In this document: one piece after another, positions 9,040-18,508 of the stretch | Layout of the letters: every line of letters begins with the position of its first letter | Numbering within the stretch: the first letter of the stretch is position 1 | Assembly (NCBI GenBank): GCA_021158465.1 | Contig: JAGGUN010000037.1 | Location: forward strand, 91,156-155,155 | DNA length: 64,000 bases | DNA from: a bacterium | GTDB taxonomy: Bacteria > UBP14 > UBA6098 > 4484-93 | Direction of reading: 5' to 3' | Translations under genes and position numbers: made by a program | The notes under the pieces: generated by a model | What the model was told of the DNA's origin: nothing | The model's database searches: none | What the model saw: the letters and a program-made list of their open reading frames with translations, nothing else

Positions 9040-9554
9040 ACTTTGTTTCCGTATTTTCTTTTTATCTCTCTTAGTGTTTTTGTCAGAAGCTGTCGGCGGA
9101 TTCTTGATATCCTATCGATGAAGAGTATTCCGTTCAGGTGGTCTATCTCATGGCAGAAGACCCTTGCCGTCATTCCTCTTGTTTGGATTGACCGTATCTT
9201 ATTTTCACCGGGAATTTGTGCCTCGACAACTATTTCTCTCGGACGTTTAACATCCTCGAATATCCCTGGAATGGAGAGGCAACCCTCCTCGAGTGTTTCT
9301 GTTTCCTTGGATTCGCTCACAATTCTCGGGTTCACGAACGGGATTATCGTATCGAACAGCGGGTCATCCAGCTTTGAGTAGTCCACGAGGATGACCCTTA
9401 CATTTTCCCCGACCTGGGGTGCGGCAAGTCCCAGACCACCCTCATCTATCAGAACGGTCTTCATATCCTCGATGAGGTCTGCTACATCCTCGCTGGTAAT
9501 CTCCTTTGACATCCTCCGGAGAATAGGATTGCCGTAGTAGGTAAGGGTCCTCAT
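9036..9554 (-). CDS. def: Peptide deformylase
   Basis: A 172-residue metallohydrolase that removes the N-formyl group from new proteins. All three family motifs are present: GLGLAAPQ (residues 40-47), EGCLS with metal-ligand Cys92, and HEIDH with His135, Glu136 and His139. The start overlaps the yajC stop as ATGA, and the stop overlaps the fmt TTG start. Confidence 0.96.
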   Translation of the reverse strand: MRTLTYYGNPILRRMSKEITSEDVADLIEDMKTVLIDEGGLGLAAPQVGENVRVILVDYSKLDDPLFDTIIPFVNPRIVSESKETETLEEGCLSIPGIFEDVKRPREIVVEAQIPGENKIRSIQTRGMTARVFCHEIDHLNGILFIDRISRIRRQLLTKTLREIKRKYGNKV

Positions 9555-9877
9555 CTCTCTGTTAGCTTTCCTGTGATATTCTCTCTTCTGACCTCGACCT
9601 TGGCATCTCCTGTCTTTATGATAAGGATGCTACCGTCTTCTTTGGTATCTGTGATAACACCGATAATTCCGCCTGATGTTATAACCCTGTCCCCTTTCTG
9701 AAGTGATTCGAGCATCTTCTGGTGTTCTTTCTGTCTCTTTGTCTGCGGCAGTATAAAGAATATGATGAAGACGACAAAGATGAGTATAATCGGCAGGAGT
9801 CCAACAATTCCACCTGTTTGTCCTGTTTCCCCCGTTCCCTGAGGTTGCTGACCGCACATCGCAATAAGATAGTTCAT
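9551..9877 (-). CDS. yajC: Preprotein translocase accessory subunit YajC
   Basis: This 108-residue protein has one membrane helix (about residues 26-45), followed by the family's cytoplasmic block with the QTKRQKEHQKMLESLQKGD and VITSGGIIGVI segments. YajC associates with SecDF and SecYEG. No secD or secF lies next to it here, unlike many genomes. A short glycine/glutamine stretch precedes the helix. The gene is fused by ATGA overlaps to comF upstream and def downstream and has an AAAGGAG ribosome site. Confidence 0.93.
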   Translation of the reverse strand: MNYLIAMCGQQPQGTGETGQTGGIVGLLPIILIFVVFIIFFILPQTKRQKEHQKMLESLQKGDRVITSGGIIGVITDTKEDGSILIIKTGDAKVEVRRENITGKLTER

Positions 9878-10551
9878 AGATTTTCTCCTTTGCTCTTGGG
9901 TCGTCCGATGCAGGCAACCCCAACTCTCCTGGCTCCTGCATCCTTGAGCACCCTTGTTATCTCTTTTGTAGTTGACCCCGTTGTTACCACATCATCGACT
10001 ATTATTATGTTTTTTCCGGTTATCTTGTCTGGAGCTTTCACCTTAAACGCTTCATACACATTCTTCCTTCTCTCCTTTTCGGATAGTTGTGTCTGTGAGC
10101 GTGTATTTTTTACCCTTACCACGGTTTTCTTTTCCACTGGTATTCCCAGTACCTCTGACACCCCTTCCGATATGACAAGCGACTGATTAAACCCGCGTTC
10201 CCTTTTTCTTGTGTTGTGTAAAGGGACAGGAAGTAATATATGGAATTCTCTCAGAAAATCAACCCTTGAGAGTTTTTCTCCGAGTGTTACACCCAGTTTT
10301 CTGCCGAGCCGTTTCCAGCCAGAGTATTTGAGGGTGTGTATTGCCTCCCGAACATCATCGAAGGGAGCCAGCGGTATAATAAATTCAAGCTCATCTATCT
10401 GTTCGATTTGGAGGTTGCTTCTGGCAAGTGCCTCAAGGCATCCTTTGCAGAAAAGGACATCATCCGGTTCGAGTTCTTTTCCGCAGACACTGCATCTGTT
10501 GTCGAAAAGGAAAGAAACAAGGCTGCGAAGAAGGTTATTTATTACTCTCAC
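9874..10551 (-). CDS. comF: ComF family phosphoribosyltransferase-like protein
   Basis: The 225-residue protein begins with a zinc-ribbon (CSVCGKELEPDDVLFCKGC, cysteines about 20-38) and ends with a type-I phosphoribosyltransferase domain whose PRPP loop is IIIVDDVVTTGSTTKE. ComF proteins act in DNA uptake (single-strand handling during transformation) or in nucleotide salvage; with pilin-like genes elsewhere in the window a DNA-uptake role is possible but not shown. GTG start overlapping the lgt stop. Confidence 0.9.
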   Translation of the reverse strand: MRVINNLLRSLVSFLFDNRCSVCGKELEPDDVLFCKGCLEALARSNLQIEQIDELEFIIPLAPFDDVREAIHTLKYSGWKRLGRKLGVTLGEKLSRVDFLREFHILLPVPLHNTRKRERGFNQSLVISEGVSEVLGIPVEKKTVVRVKNTRSQTQLSEKERRKNVYEAFKVKAPDKITGKNIIIVDDVVTTGSTTKEITRVLKDAGARRVGVACIGRPKSKGENL

Positions 10552-11354
10552 TTCCCTTTCCTTCTGCTATAGTATAGAAGGACAAAGTTACCTATGATGA
10601 ATAGCAATCCAAGAATTATATGGTTATTAACGATCTGGATATTTCCGATATGTCCTACTATAACATCCGGTGAATAGTATCTGATGGTATCGATTATCGA
10701 GCGGTTGACGGAGTATAGTATGAGAGTTAGCGCGAATGAGTATCCATCGAACCTCTTGTGTCTTTCGAGGAGCATAACAGCTGCGAACAGCAAGAACCCC
10801 ATAAATGATGAGATAAGCTGTGTGGCAAGGATTGGTGTTCCGAAGAACTGAGTTCCTGCTGGTGAGTTTGGGCTGAACACAAGACATAGGAATCCTTGAC
10901 AAGGCTTGCCATAGCAACAGCCGTTCAGGAAGCAGCCTATTCTTGTTATTCCGACGCCGAGCAGAAACTCTGGTGCAATTATGTCTGCTATCTTGAGAAA
11001 CGATAGCTTCTTAAGTTTTATGTAGATGAACGATGCAAGGATTGCAAGTGCTATGCCTCCCATCATAGAGAGTCCTGATATGCCGATTGTTCCGTCTGCT
11101 TGTATCGGTAGGAATGCTGTAAGTATCGTTTTATATGTCAACTCGCTGGTGTGTGAGGCGATATAGAACAGCCTTGATCCGACGATGGCGGATATGACGA
11201 TGATTACGGTGATGTTCAGGATAATATCGGATGGGAGTTTTTGTTTCTTTGCTCTCTTTGTTGCGAGTATGTATGCTGTTATGAATGCGATAGTGAGCAT
11301 AACTCCGTAGCTTCTGAGCTCGAACGGTCCGATGCGGAATAGGATAGGATGCAT
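10548..11354 (-). CDS. lgt: Prolipoprotein diacylglyceryl transferase
   Basis: An inner-membrane enzyme of 268 residues with about seven membrane helices that attaches diacylglycerol to the lipobox cysteine of prolipoproteins. The N-terminal LRSYGVMLTIAF segment, the central GISGLSMMGGI loop and TRIGCFLNGCCYG match the family (the last replaces the more common asparagine/glutamate version). Substrates in this window include the lipoproteins at 1222, 31207 and 57491. It abuts uppS with no gap. Confidence 0.93.
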   Translation of the reverse strand: MHPILFRIGPFELRSYGVMLTIAFITAYILATKRAKKQKLPSDIILNITVIIVISAIVGSRLFYIASHTSELTYKTILTAFLPIQADGTIGISGLSMMGGIALAILASFIYIKLKKLSFLKIADIIAPEFLLGVGITRIGCFLNGCCYGKPCQGFLCLVFSPNSPAGTQFFGTPILATQLISSFMGFLLFAAVMLLERHKRFDGYSFALTLILYSVNRSIIDTIRYYSPDVIVGHIGNIQIVNNHIILGLLFIIGNFVLLYYSRRKGK

Positions 11355-12110
11355 CTATTCTCCGGTAATTTGTTCTTCTGTCATACCGAAGCGCCGTTGT
11401 CTCCTTGAGTAGCTTCTTATTGCTTGCAGGAGTTCTTCTTCTGTGAAATCGGGCCAGAGTGTTGGGGTGAAGAAGAGTTCGGAATATGCTCCCTGATACA
11501 GGAGAAAATTGCTCAGTCGCATCTCTCCGCTTGTGCGGATGATAAGGTCTGGGTCAGGGATATCCTTTGTATAAAGGTATTTTTTGAACTGTTCGGTATC
11601 AATTTTTCTTATGTTTTCGGTGTTTTCGCTGGCGAGTTTCTTCGCAGCCTCGAGTATCTCTTCTCTACCGCTGTAGTTCAGTGCTAGGATGAGCGTCAGT
11701 CCGGTGTTGTTTTTGAGGCGGTTGATAGTGTACAAGAGCGCCTTTCTTTGTGCGAGTGGTAGCCCTTCGATGTTGCCGATTACTAACAATCGAACATTGT
11801 TCTTTTCCAGTTCTGCAGCCTCTTTTAGGGCGGATTCTCTCAGCAGCCTCATAAGCTCTTTCACCTCATATCTTGGGCGGCGCCAGTTCTCTTTTGAGAA
11901 GGTATAGAGTGTCAGATATTTCAATCCTATTTTTCCCGCAAATCGGACGATCCTTTTGACCGTTTTCACACCCTCTTTATGTCCCTCGGTTCTGGGGAGG
12001 TTGTGTCTTTTTGCCCAGCGCCCGTTGCCGTCCATTATGATGGCGATATGAACGGGAAGGTTTTTTATCGAACGGGCTTCTTCCGCGAGGGCATCAAGCT
12101 CTTTTTTCAT
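11355..12110 (-). CDS. uppS: Isoprenyl transferase (undecaprenyl diphosphate synthase)
   Basis: A cis-prenyltransferase of 251 residues. IAIIMDGNGRWAKR holds the catalytic aspartate (Asp27), and PDLIIRTSGEMRLSNFL is the conserved C-terminal substrate motif. It makes the C55 lipid carrier for peptidoglycan and surface glycans. The first 17 nt overlap the end of the GGDEF gene. No cdsA follows, unlike the common uppS-cdsA order. Confidence 0.95.
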   Translation of the reverse strand: MKKELDALAEEARSIKNLPVHIAIIMDGNGRWAKRHNLPRTEGHKEGVKTVKRIVRFAGKIGLKYLTLYTFSKENWRRPRYEVKELMRLLRESALKEAAELEKNNVRLLVIGNIEGLPLAQRKALLYTINRLKNNTGLTLILALNYSGREEILEAAKKLASENTENIRKIDTEQFKKYLYTKDIPDPDLIIRTSGEMRLSNFLLYQGAYSELFFTPTLWPDFTEEELLQAIRSYSRRQRRFGMTEEQITGE

Positions 12111-14154
12111 AGGTAATCACCATGTTTCTACCGGAGTTTTTGGCTCGGTATAGTGCCTCATCGGCACATTCTATTATTTTCTGCTCTTCTGTTGCATCCT
12201 CTGGGAAGCTTGCAACTCCGACCGATATCGTTACATTGATAGTCGTTATACCGTCTGGCGCAAAGAATTTTGTGCTTTCCACCTCCGTTCTTATCCCTTC
12301 GGATATCTCCTTTGCTTCTTCTTTTGAGGCTCTTGGTAAGATGACAGAGAACTCCTCACCACCGTATCTTGCGACGGTATCGATACCTTCTCGGCTGTTT
12401 TTTGCTATGATGTCTGCTACCGCTTTTAATATCTGGTCTCCTTTCGTATGTCCGAAGCGGTCGTTTATCCTCTTGAAATGGTCGATGTCTGCCATTATGA
12501 ATGAGAACTTCTCCGAGAAGCGGGAAGCCCTTTTTATCTCGGTCCTCAGTTGTTGGATGAGGTATCGATGGTTGAATAATCCCGTCAGTCCATCCGTTGT
12601 GGCAAGGTCCTCGAGTTTCTGGTATGCGGTGAGGTTTTCCAGTGCGAATGCAAACTGTTGGGCGAAAAGTTCCAGGAGCTTTGTGTCGAGGTTAGCGAGT
12701 TTATCGGCGGACCTTTCCGATATATCCATCACGCCAAGTACTCTTTCCTGTATCTTGATCGGTATAGCGAGTTCTGCCTTAACATTTGGGTCGGACCCGA
12801 TATACAGGGGGAACTTTTTTACATCCTCGATTAGCAGTGATTTTCCGGTGGAGGCAACGATACCTGTCACCCCCTCTTTTCCTATCTTTACCTTTGAGAA
12901 TTCGATTGCGTCGTCGGCATGTCCGGAGTAGGCTGTCATATTAAGCTCCTCGCCTGTTTCATCGACGAGGAAGACAGATATTGCGTACAGGTCGAATGTT
13001 CGGCGGATGATGTCCAGCCCTTTTCTGAGCATTCTCTGTGGGTTTCTTGCTGAGCTTATGAGGAGGGATAGTTCTTGTAGAGCATCTCTGGACCTTGCTT
13101 CCTGTTCCGATGATCGGCGGAGGTCATTCTGGTCCAGCAGGAATGCGATATGGTTTGCTATCGAGCGGAAGAATACCCTATCCTCCTGGGAGAATGCGTT
13201 TTCCCTTTCACTTTCTACATCGAGCACACCCCAGACCTTCCCTGCTCTTTTTATTGGGACAGCCAGCTCACTCTGAACCGAATCGAGAAGTTTTATATAG
13301 TTTCCGCGGTAGCTCTTGATGTCGTTTATGATCCGATAATGTCCTGACGATGCGACGGCACCTGCCACTCCTCCTCCCTCACCGATGGCGTATTTTACCC
13401 CACGGAATGAGGCGTCGTCCAATCCGCGTTGTGCAATGATTTGGAGAAACTCCCCCTTGGGGTCTGTCAAAAGCAGTCCGACCCAGGCGTAGTCTGTTCT
13501 CTCGTATATCATTTGCACAATGGAATCAAGGGTCCTGTTGAGGTCATATGAATCAAGGATTATCTTCGTAATATCGTACAGGAGTGAGAGTTGGGAATGC
13601 TTTCTGACGAGGTTCTGGTAGGATTCCAGATTCTGCATAGCGAGTACAGCAATCTCTGCAACGATCTCGAGCCTTTTTATAAGTTTCCCGTCCGGCAGGT
13701 TGCCGTCTTTCGGGCCATCGAGCGTGAAGAAGCCGAGAATTCCTCCTTTCTTCCCGTAGAGTGGGACGATGAGAAGGGTGTCAGGACCCCAACTACCGCC
13801 TGTTTTGGTGCGGGGTTTTAGCCTATGTATATATGGATCTTTCCGAATTTCTGGGACGCCCGTTAGAAGGTATGAGCGGCTTACCCTGAACCTCTCTATT
13901 GTATATTTTTTCAGGTGCCCTACTGGCACCGTAACCGAGGAGAGCTTCTCGAACTCCTTTTTTGACAGCCCATAGTAAGCCCTTCTTACATATTGGTTTC
14001 CGCTCTTTGTCCTGACACTTATGAGCACGGCATCAAAGCCGAATTCCCTGGCGATTATGGAGGCAAGCCGCTTCAGTAGCTCGTCGATCGACAAGTCATA
14101 GTGGAGCAGCTCGGTGATACTGTAGATCTTTTCTAGCTCTTTTTTGTCTGCCAT
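12094..14154 (-). CDS. Triple-GAF diguanylate cyclase
   Basis: A soluble 686-residue signalling protein with three GAF-like domains (about 20-180, 195-340 and 360-505) and a C-terminal GGDEF domain (about 525-685). The active site is YGGEEF, which is competent. The RxxD product-inhibition site that normally lies five residues before it reads EGID, so allosteric inhibition by c-di-GMP is probably lost. No membrane segment is present. The GAF domains suggest control by a small cytoplasmic ligand or redox signal. The gene lies 12 nt after the acyl-CoA dehydrogenase and overlaps uppS. Confidence 0.92.
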   Translation of the reverse strand: MADKKELEKIYSITELLHYDLSIDELLKRLASIIAREFGFDAVLISVRTKSGNQYVRRAYYGLSKKEFEKLSSVTVPVGHLKKYTIERFRVSRSYLLTGVPEIRKDPYIHRLKPRTKTGGSWGPDTLLIVPLYGKKGGILGFFTLDGPKDGNLPDGKLIKRLEIVAEIAVLAMQNLESYQNLVRKHSQLSLLYDITKIILDSYDLNRTLDSIVQMIYERTDYAWVGLLLTDPKGEFLQIIAQRGLDDASFRGVKYAIGEGGGVAGAVASSGHYRIINDIKSYRGNYIKLLDSVQSELAVPIKRAGKVWGVLDVESERENAFSQEDRVFFRSIANHIAFLLDQNDLRRSSEQEARSRDALQELSLLISSARNPQRMLRKGLDIIRRTFDLYAISVFLVDETGEELNMTAYSGHADDAIEFSKVKIGKEGVTGIVASTGKSLLIEDVKKFPLYIGSDPNVKAELAIPIKIQERVLGVMDISERSADKLANLDTKLLELFAQQFAFALENLTAYQKLEDLATTDGLTGLFNHRYLIQQLRTEIKRASRFSEKFSFIMADIDHFKRINDRFGHTKGDQILKAVADIIAKNSREGIDTVARYGGEEFSVILPRASKEEAKEISEGIRTEVESTKFFAPDGITTINVTISVGVASFPEDATEEQKIIECADEALYRAKNSGRNMVITYEKRA

Positions 14155-14166
14155 ATCAGTTTTCCC

Positions 14167-15312
14167 TCAGAACTCCCTTGTTATGGAGGAACCAATGATG
14201 GTCCTTAGGATCTGGTTTGTTCCCTCGTATATCTGTGTTATCTTGGCATCCCTCATCATCTTTTCGACGGGATATTCCTTCATATACCCATATCCTCCGA
14301 AGATTTGCACTGCGTCTGTTGTGACCCTCATAGCGGTATCGGATGCGAATATCTTCGCTATGGACGATATCTTTGCTATATCCTTTTCTCTTGAGTCAGC
14401 GTTTTTTGCGGCTTGGTAGACGAGTGCTCTTGCTGCTTCTATCTGAATCGCCATGTCTGCAAGCATGAACTGGACTGCCTGGAAGTTTATTATCCTTTTC
14501 CCGAACTGCTTGCGCTCCTTAGCATATTTCACAGCTTCTTCGTAGGCTCCTTGCGCTATTCCGACCGCCTGAGCTGCCACGCCTGGGCGGGATACATCGA
14601 ATGTTCTCATAGCGATGACGAAACCGAGCCCTTCTTTTCCGAGCAGGTTCTCTGCTGGGACTTGGCAGTTCTGGAAGATGAGTTCTCTTGTGGTGGAGCC
14701 GCGAATACCCATTTTATCTTCCTTCTTACCGAAATCTAATCCTTTTGTTCCCTTCTCAACAATAAGGGCGGAGATTCCTCGTGCTCCTTTTTCTGGTCTT
14801 GTAACGACGAACACGGTGTATATTTCTGCCTCTCCACCGTTGGTAATCCACTGTTTTGTCCCGTTTATGATGTAGTAGTTTCCCTCTTTTATTGCTCTTG
14901 TCTTCACGGCGGCTGCGTCGCTTCCTGCGTCTGGCTCGGTGAGTGCAAATGCGGCGAGTCGCTTCCCGGCGGCGATATCGGGAAGATACCGTCTTTTCTG
15001 CTCCTCTGACCCGAACAGAATAATCGGATATGCCCCGAGGGCACTACCTGCAAATGCAAGTGCTATCCCTCCGCATACTCGTGATAGCTCTTCTGTTACC
15101 AGTGCCATCTCGAATACTCCTCCGCCGAGTCCATCGTATTCCTCGGGGATAAACACCCTGAACATATCGGATCTTGCCAGGACCTCGACGATCTCCCAAG
15201 GGAATTCTCCTGTTCTGTCATAATGCTCGCGAACCGGCTTTATCTTCTCCTCTGCTATCTGTCGAGCCAGTTGCTTTATCATCTTCTGTTCTTCGGTCAG
15301 GTAATAGTTCAT
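14167..15312 (-). CDS. Acyl-CoA dehydrogenase (short/medium-chain type)
   Basis: A 381-residue flavoprotein of normal length. FALTEPDAGSDAAAVKT and WITNGGEAEIYTVF are the two FAD/substrate signatures, GGYGYMKEYPVEKMMRDAK is the C-terminal block, and the catalytic base is the Glu in IYEGTNQI. It oxidises acyl-CoA to enoyl-CoA. Butyryl-CoA dehydrogenase is the nearest description, but no etfAB, crt or hbd gene is present. It sits between rnc and a GGDEF gene inside a fatty-acid synthesis operon, which is an unusual location. Confidence 0.92.
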   Translation of the reverse strand: MNYYLTEEQKMIKQLARQIAEEKIKPVREHYDRTGEFPWEIVEVLARSDMFRVFIPEEYDGLGGGVFEMALVTEELSRVCGGIALAFAGSALGAYPIILFGSEEQKRRYLPDIAAGKRLAAFALTEPDAGSDAAAVKTRAIKEGNYYIINGTKQWITNGGEAEIYTVFVVTRPEKGARGISALIVEKGTKGLDFGKKEDKMGIRGSTTRELIFQNCQVPAENLLGKEGLGFVIAMRTFDVSRPGVAAQAVGIAQGAYEEAVKYAKERKQFGKRIINFQAVQFMLADMAIQIEAARALVYQAAKNADSREKDIAKISSIAKIFASDTAMRVTTDAVQIFGGYGYMKEYPVEKMMRDAKITQIYEGTNQILRTIIGSSITREF

Positions 15313-16070
15313 CTTTTCTCTCCCTTCGATTCTGGCAGATTAACCTTTCCAGACTTGATATTATTCAACGCATCCTTTGCAGCGCTTTGCTCCGCCAGTT
15401 TCTTACTTTCCCCCTTCCCTCTACCGAGCAATGTCCTCCCCACCCAGGCGGAGACGACAAACTCCTTGGACTGTTTATCTCCTATCTCTTTCTCCAGATT
15501 GTATGTTGGAGGGGAGAACCCCTTCGCCTGCAGATGTTCAATCAGTTCCCCCTTGTAGTTGATGAATGTATCATCTAATATGTCATCCTTTGTCTTCTTT
15601 ATATGTGTTCTCATAACGAATTCTTTTGCTTTCTTTATTCCGCCATCTATAAATATCGCTCCGACGAGAGCTTCATAGACATCGGAGAGGATGCTGTCTA
15701 TTCCTCGCTGTCCGAAGCTTTTCTCTTTGTTTCCGAGCCTTATGAACTGTTCCAGTCCAAGTGAGTGAGCCCTTTTTGTCAGCATATTCCTGGAGACCCA
15801 GACGCTCTTTTTCTTCGTGAGTTCTCCCTCGTTGCATTTGGGGAAGTTTTGGTACAGGTGTTCGCAGACGATAAGTTCGATAACTGCATCTCCAAGGAAT
15901 TCGAGCCTTTCGTAGGCAAACTCCGCTGGTAGTTTCTTGCTGTGTGTGAAGCTCTGGTGTGAGAGGGCTTTTTCCAGCAATGATAGGTCGTTGAAACGAT
16001 AGTTTATTCTCTTTTCCAGTTCGGTTGTTTTCCGCTTGCTCTTGAGAAATGCTCTGAAGGGGGATATCAT
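15309..16070 (-). CDS. rnc: Ribonuclease III
   Basis: The 253-residue enzyme has the RNase III signature ERLEFLGDAVIE (residues 54-65) with catalytic acidic residues, and DVYEALVGAIFIDGG as the second acidic site. A double-stranded-RNA-binding domain fills about residues 165-235. It processes rRNA precursors and structured mRNA. The order acpP-fabF-rnc is conserved in many bacteria. ATGA overlaps join it to fabF and to the dehydrogenase. Confidence 0.96.
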   Translation of the reverse strand: MISPFRAFLKSKRKTTELEKRINYRFNDLSLLEKALSHQSFTHSKKLPAEFAYERLEFLGDAVIELIVCEHLYQNFPKCNEGELTKKKSVWVSRNMLTKRAHSLGLEQFIRLGNKEKSFGQRGIDSILSDVYEALVGAIFIDGGIKKAKEFVMRTHIKKTKDDILDDTFINYKGELIEHLQAKGFSPPTYNLEKEIGDKQSKEFVVSAWVGRTLLGRGKGESKKLAEQSAAKDALNNIKSGKVNLPESKGEKR

Positions 16071-17308
16071 TGCATCTTTTTGAAGACCAGTGAGATGTTA
16101 TGACCGCCAAATCCGAAGGAGTTAGAGATGGCGTAGTTGAGCTCGGCTTTTACGGCTTTGTCCGGGACGAAGTTGAGGTCGCATTTCGGGTCGGGATGCT
16201 TTATGTTGATTGTTGGTGGGATAATACCTGTTTTCAGCGACATTATCGTTGCAATAGATTCTACTGCTCCTGCGGCACCCAGTAGATGTCCCATCTCAGA
16301 CTTGTTAGCTGTGACGAAGATATCGTAAGCCCTTTTTCCGAAAACGGCTTTTATCGCATTCACCTCCGCTATATCACCTGTCGGTGTGGATGTGGCGTGG
16401 GCGTTAATCAACTGTATCTCCTCTGGTGGTATCTCTGCATCATTCAGGGCGTTCTGCATAGCGAGTGCTGCGCCGTTACCATCCTCTGGTGGTGCTGTTA
16501 TGTGATATGCATCTGCCGAGGCTCCAACTCCGACTATCTCAGCGTGAACCTTTGCACCACGGTTGAGCGCGTGTTCCATCTCCTCGAGCACAAGGACCCC
16601 TGCTCCCTCGCCCATAACGAAACCGTCTCGAGTGGCGTCAAACGGGCGTGAGGCAGTCTCCGGCTCATCGTTCCTGAAGGAGACCGCTCTGTTTGCCGAG
16701 AACCCGGCGAGGGATATGGGAACGATTGGCGCCTCCGTTCCACCTGTCAGCATAACATCTGCCATTCCAGTGCGGATGAGGAGCGTGGAATCGAGTATAG
16801 CGTGTGCTCCAGACGCGCAGGCGGAGGTAGTGGAGTAGTTTGGTCCCTTAAGCCCATATCGTATGGCAAGATATCCTGACGCCATATCTGCTATCATCAT
16901 GGTTATGAAGAACGGCGATACCCTATGTGCTCCTCTTTCGAGGAACCGTTTCTCCTGCACCTCGAAAGTACCTATTCCCCCAATTCCCGAGCCGACGATC
17001 GCGCCTGCCTTTGTGGTATCCAATTTTGAGAAGTCGATCTCTGCGTCTTCGATAGCCATCTTTGCTGCTGCCGCCGCATACTGTACGAACAAGTCGTTTC
17101 TGCTGACCTCTCTCGGAGGCATATACAGGCTCGGCTCAAACCCCTTCACCTCGCAGGCGATCTTACAGGGTATATCCTTTGCGTCAAATCTTGTTATGAT
17201 TCCACCTGCACTCTTGCCGGCAACGAGCTTCTCCCAAAAACAGGCAACATCGTTCCCCAGAGGGGTAACGACTCCCATTCCTGTGATAACAACTCTGCGC
17301 TTATGCAT
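16067..17308 (-). CDS. fabF: 3-oxoacyl-[acyl-carrier-protein] synthase II
   Basis: A condensing enzyme of 413 residues. The catalytic triad is complete: Cys164 in TTSACASGAHA, the His in NAHATSTPTGD and the His in KSEMGHLLGAAGAVE. It elongates acyl-ACP with malonyl-ACP in type II fatty-acid synthesis. The start overlaps the acpP stop by one base (TAATG) and the stop overlaps rnc. Confidence 0.97.
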   Translation of the reverse strand: MHKRRVVITGMGVVTPLGNDVACFWEKLVAGKSAGGIITRFDAKDIPCKIACEVKGFEPSLYMPPREVSRNDLFVQYAAAAAKMAIEDAEIDFSKLDTTKAGAIVGSGIGGIGTFEVQEKRFLERGAHRVSPFFITMMIADMASGYLAIRYGLKGPNYSTTSACASGAHAILDSTLLIRTGMADVMLTGGTEAPIVPISLAGFSANRAVSFRNDEPETASRPFDATRDGFVMGEGAGVLVLEEMEHALNRGAKVHAEIVGVGASADAYHITAPPEDGNGAALAMQNALNDAEIPPEEIQLINAHATSTPTGDIAEVNAIKAVFGKRAYDIFVTANKSEMGHLLGAAGAVESIATIMSLKTGIIPPTINIKHPDPKCDLNFVPDKAVKAELNYAISNSFGFGGHNISLVFKKMQ

Positions 17309-17550
17309 TATGGGGTTTTGCTCTTTTTCTTTTCGATGTATTTTATTGCGTCGCCTACTGTGCGGATATTTTCTGTGTCCTCGTCTGGTATCTCTATGTC
17401 GAACTTCTCCTCGAACGCCATCACAAGCTCCACCGTATCGAGTGAGTCGGCGCCCAGGTCGTCGATGAAGCTGGCACTGTCGACAATCTGTTTCGGATCA
17501 ACACCGAGTTTCTCAATGATTATCTGCTTTACCTCTTCCCTGATATCCAT
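17308..17550 (-). CDS. acpP: Acyl carrier protein
   Basis: An acidic 80-residue carrier with the phosphopantetheine site [16 protein letters not shown] (Ser36). It carries growing acyl chains for FabF encoded next to it. A strong AAGGAGGT ribosome site lies 9 nt before the ATG, stronger than those of its neighbours, which fits the high expression needed. The 34-nt gap to purC is the widest in this part of the run. Confidence 0.97.
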   Translation of the reverse strand: MDIREEVKQIIIEKLGVDPKQIVDSASFIDDLGADSLDTVELVMAFEEKFDIEIPDEDTENIRTVGDAIKYIEKKKSKTP

Positions 17551-17584
17551 TCCTTGCTACCTCCTTGCAGTTTTTGCTTGAGAG

Positions 17585-18508
17585 TTAATTCTTAAATTTA
17601 AATAGAATTCCTTCCTTGTCAACATAATTTCTCCCGACAAGTCTGGAATAGAGGGTAAAGTAAAGCTTTTGTGTTCTGGCGACAATATCCTTTGGAAGCG
17701 GGGGTGGAGCTCCTTCTCCTGTCCAGTTGATGCTCCGCAGGTATCCTCGCACAAACTCCTTGTCAAAGCCATCCTGTTCCTTCCCCTCTTTGTATCTTTC
17801 CTTCGTCCAGAATCTGGATGAGTCCGGTGTCAGTGCCTCGTCAATGAGGATAATCTTATTTCCTCTCTTCCCGAACTCGAACTTTGTATCTGCAATGATA
17901 ATACCCTTTCTGTCTGCATACTCGGATGCTTCCCGGTAGAGTTCGAGCGATTTTTCCCTGATGAATCTTGCTGTTTCCTTGCCGACTAATCTTTCTGTCT
18001 CCTCGAATGTAATATTTATATCATGCCCTGTTTTGCTCTTTGTTGAAGGTGTGAATATCGGCTCGGGGAGCCGTGATGATATTTTGAGTCCGGCGGGAAT
18101 CTGCACTCCACAGATGGAACCATATCTTTTGTATTCCTTGTATCCTCCCCCTGCGAGGTATCCTCGGACTATGCACTCGACGGGAAGCGGATCTGCTTTC
18201 TTGACCAGCATCGAGCGGTGGATAAGCTCTTTCCTGTATTTTCCAAGCGGTTCGGGGAACTCATCGATATCGATCGTTATCCTGTGGTTCGGGACGATGT
18301 GCGAAAGCTTTCTAAACCAGAAATCTGAGATAAGGTTCAGTATCTTTCCTCTCCCGGGAATGGGTGTCGGCAATACCGAGTCGAACGCTGATATCCTATC
18401 TGTTGTGATGATGAGCAGCGTTTCACTGTCAATTTCGTATATATCCCTCACCTTTCCGCGTCGGACAAGTGGAAATTCCTGTATATCTGTTTCAGTCAAT
18501 CTGTCCAT
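17585..18508 (-). CDS. purC: Phosphoribosylaminoimidazole-succinocarboxamide synthase
   Basis: SAICAR synthetase of 307 residues, the longer form of the family. VRRGKVRDIYEI is the nucleotide loop, GYLAGGGYKEYKRYGSICG and FTPSTKSKTGHD are signature segments, and IIIADTKFEFG is the conserved strand. It joins aspartate to CAIR in purine synthesis. The first 17 nt overlap the end of purN, which supports co-transcription of two purine genes. Confidence 0.96.
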   Translation of the reverse strand: MDRLTETDIQEFPLVRRGKVRDIYEIDSETLLIITTDRISAFDSVLPTPIPGRGKILNLISDFWFRKLSHIVPNHRITIDIDEFPEPLGKYRKELIHRSMLVKKADPLPVECIVRGYLAGGGYKEYKRYGSICGVQIPAGLKISSRLPEPIFTPSTKSKTGHDINITFEETERLVGKETARFIREKSLELYREASEYADRKGIIIADTKFEFGKRGNKIILIDEALTPDSSRFWTKERYKEGKEQDGFDKEFVRGYLRSINWTGEGAPPPLPKDIVARTQKLYFTLYSRLVGRNYVDKEGILFKFKN

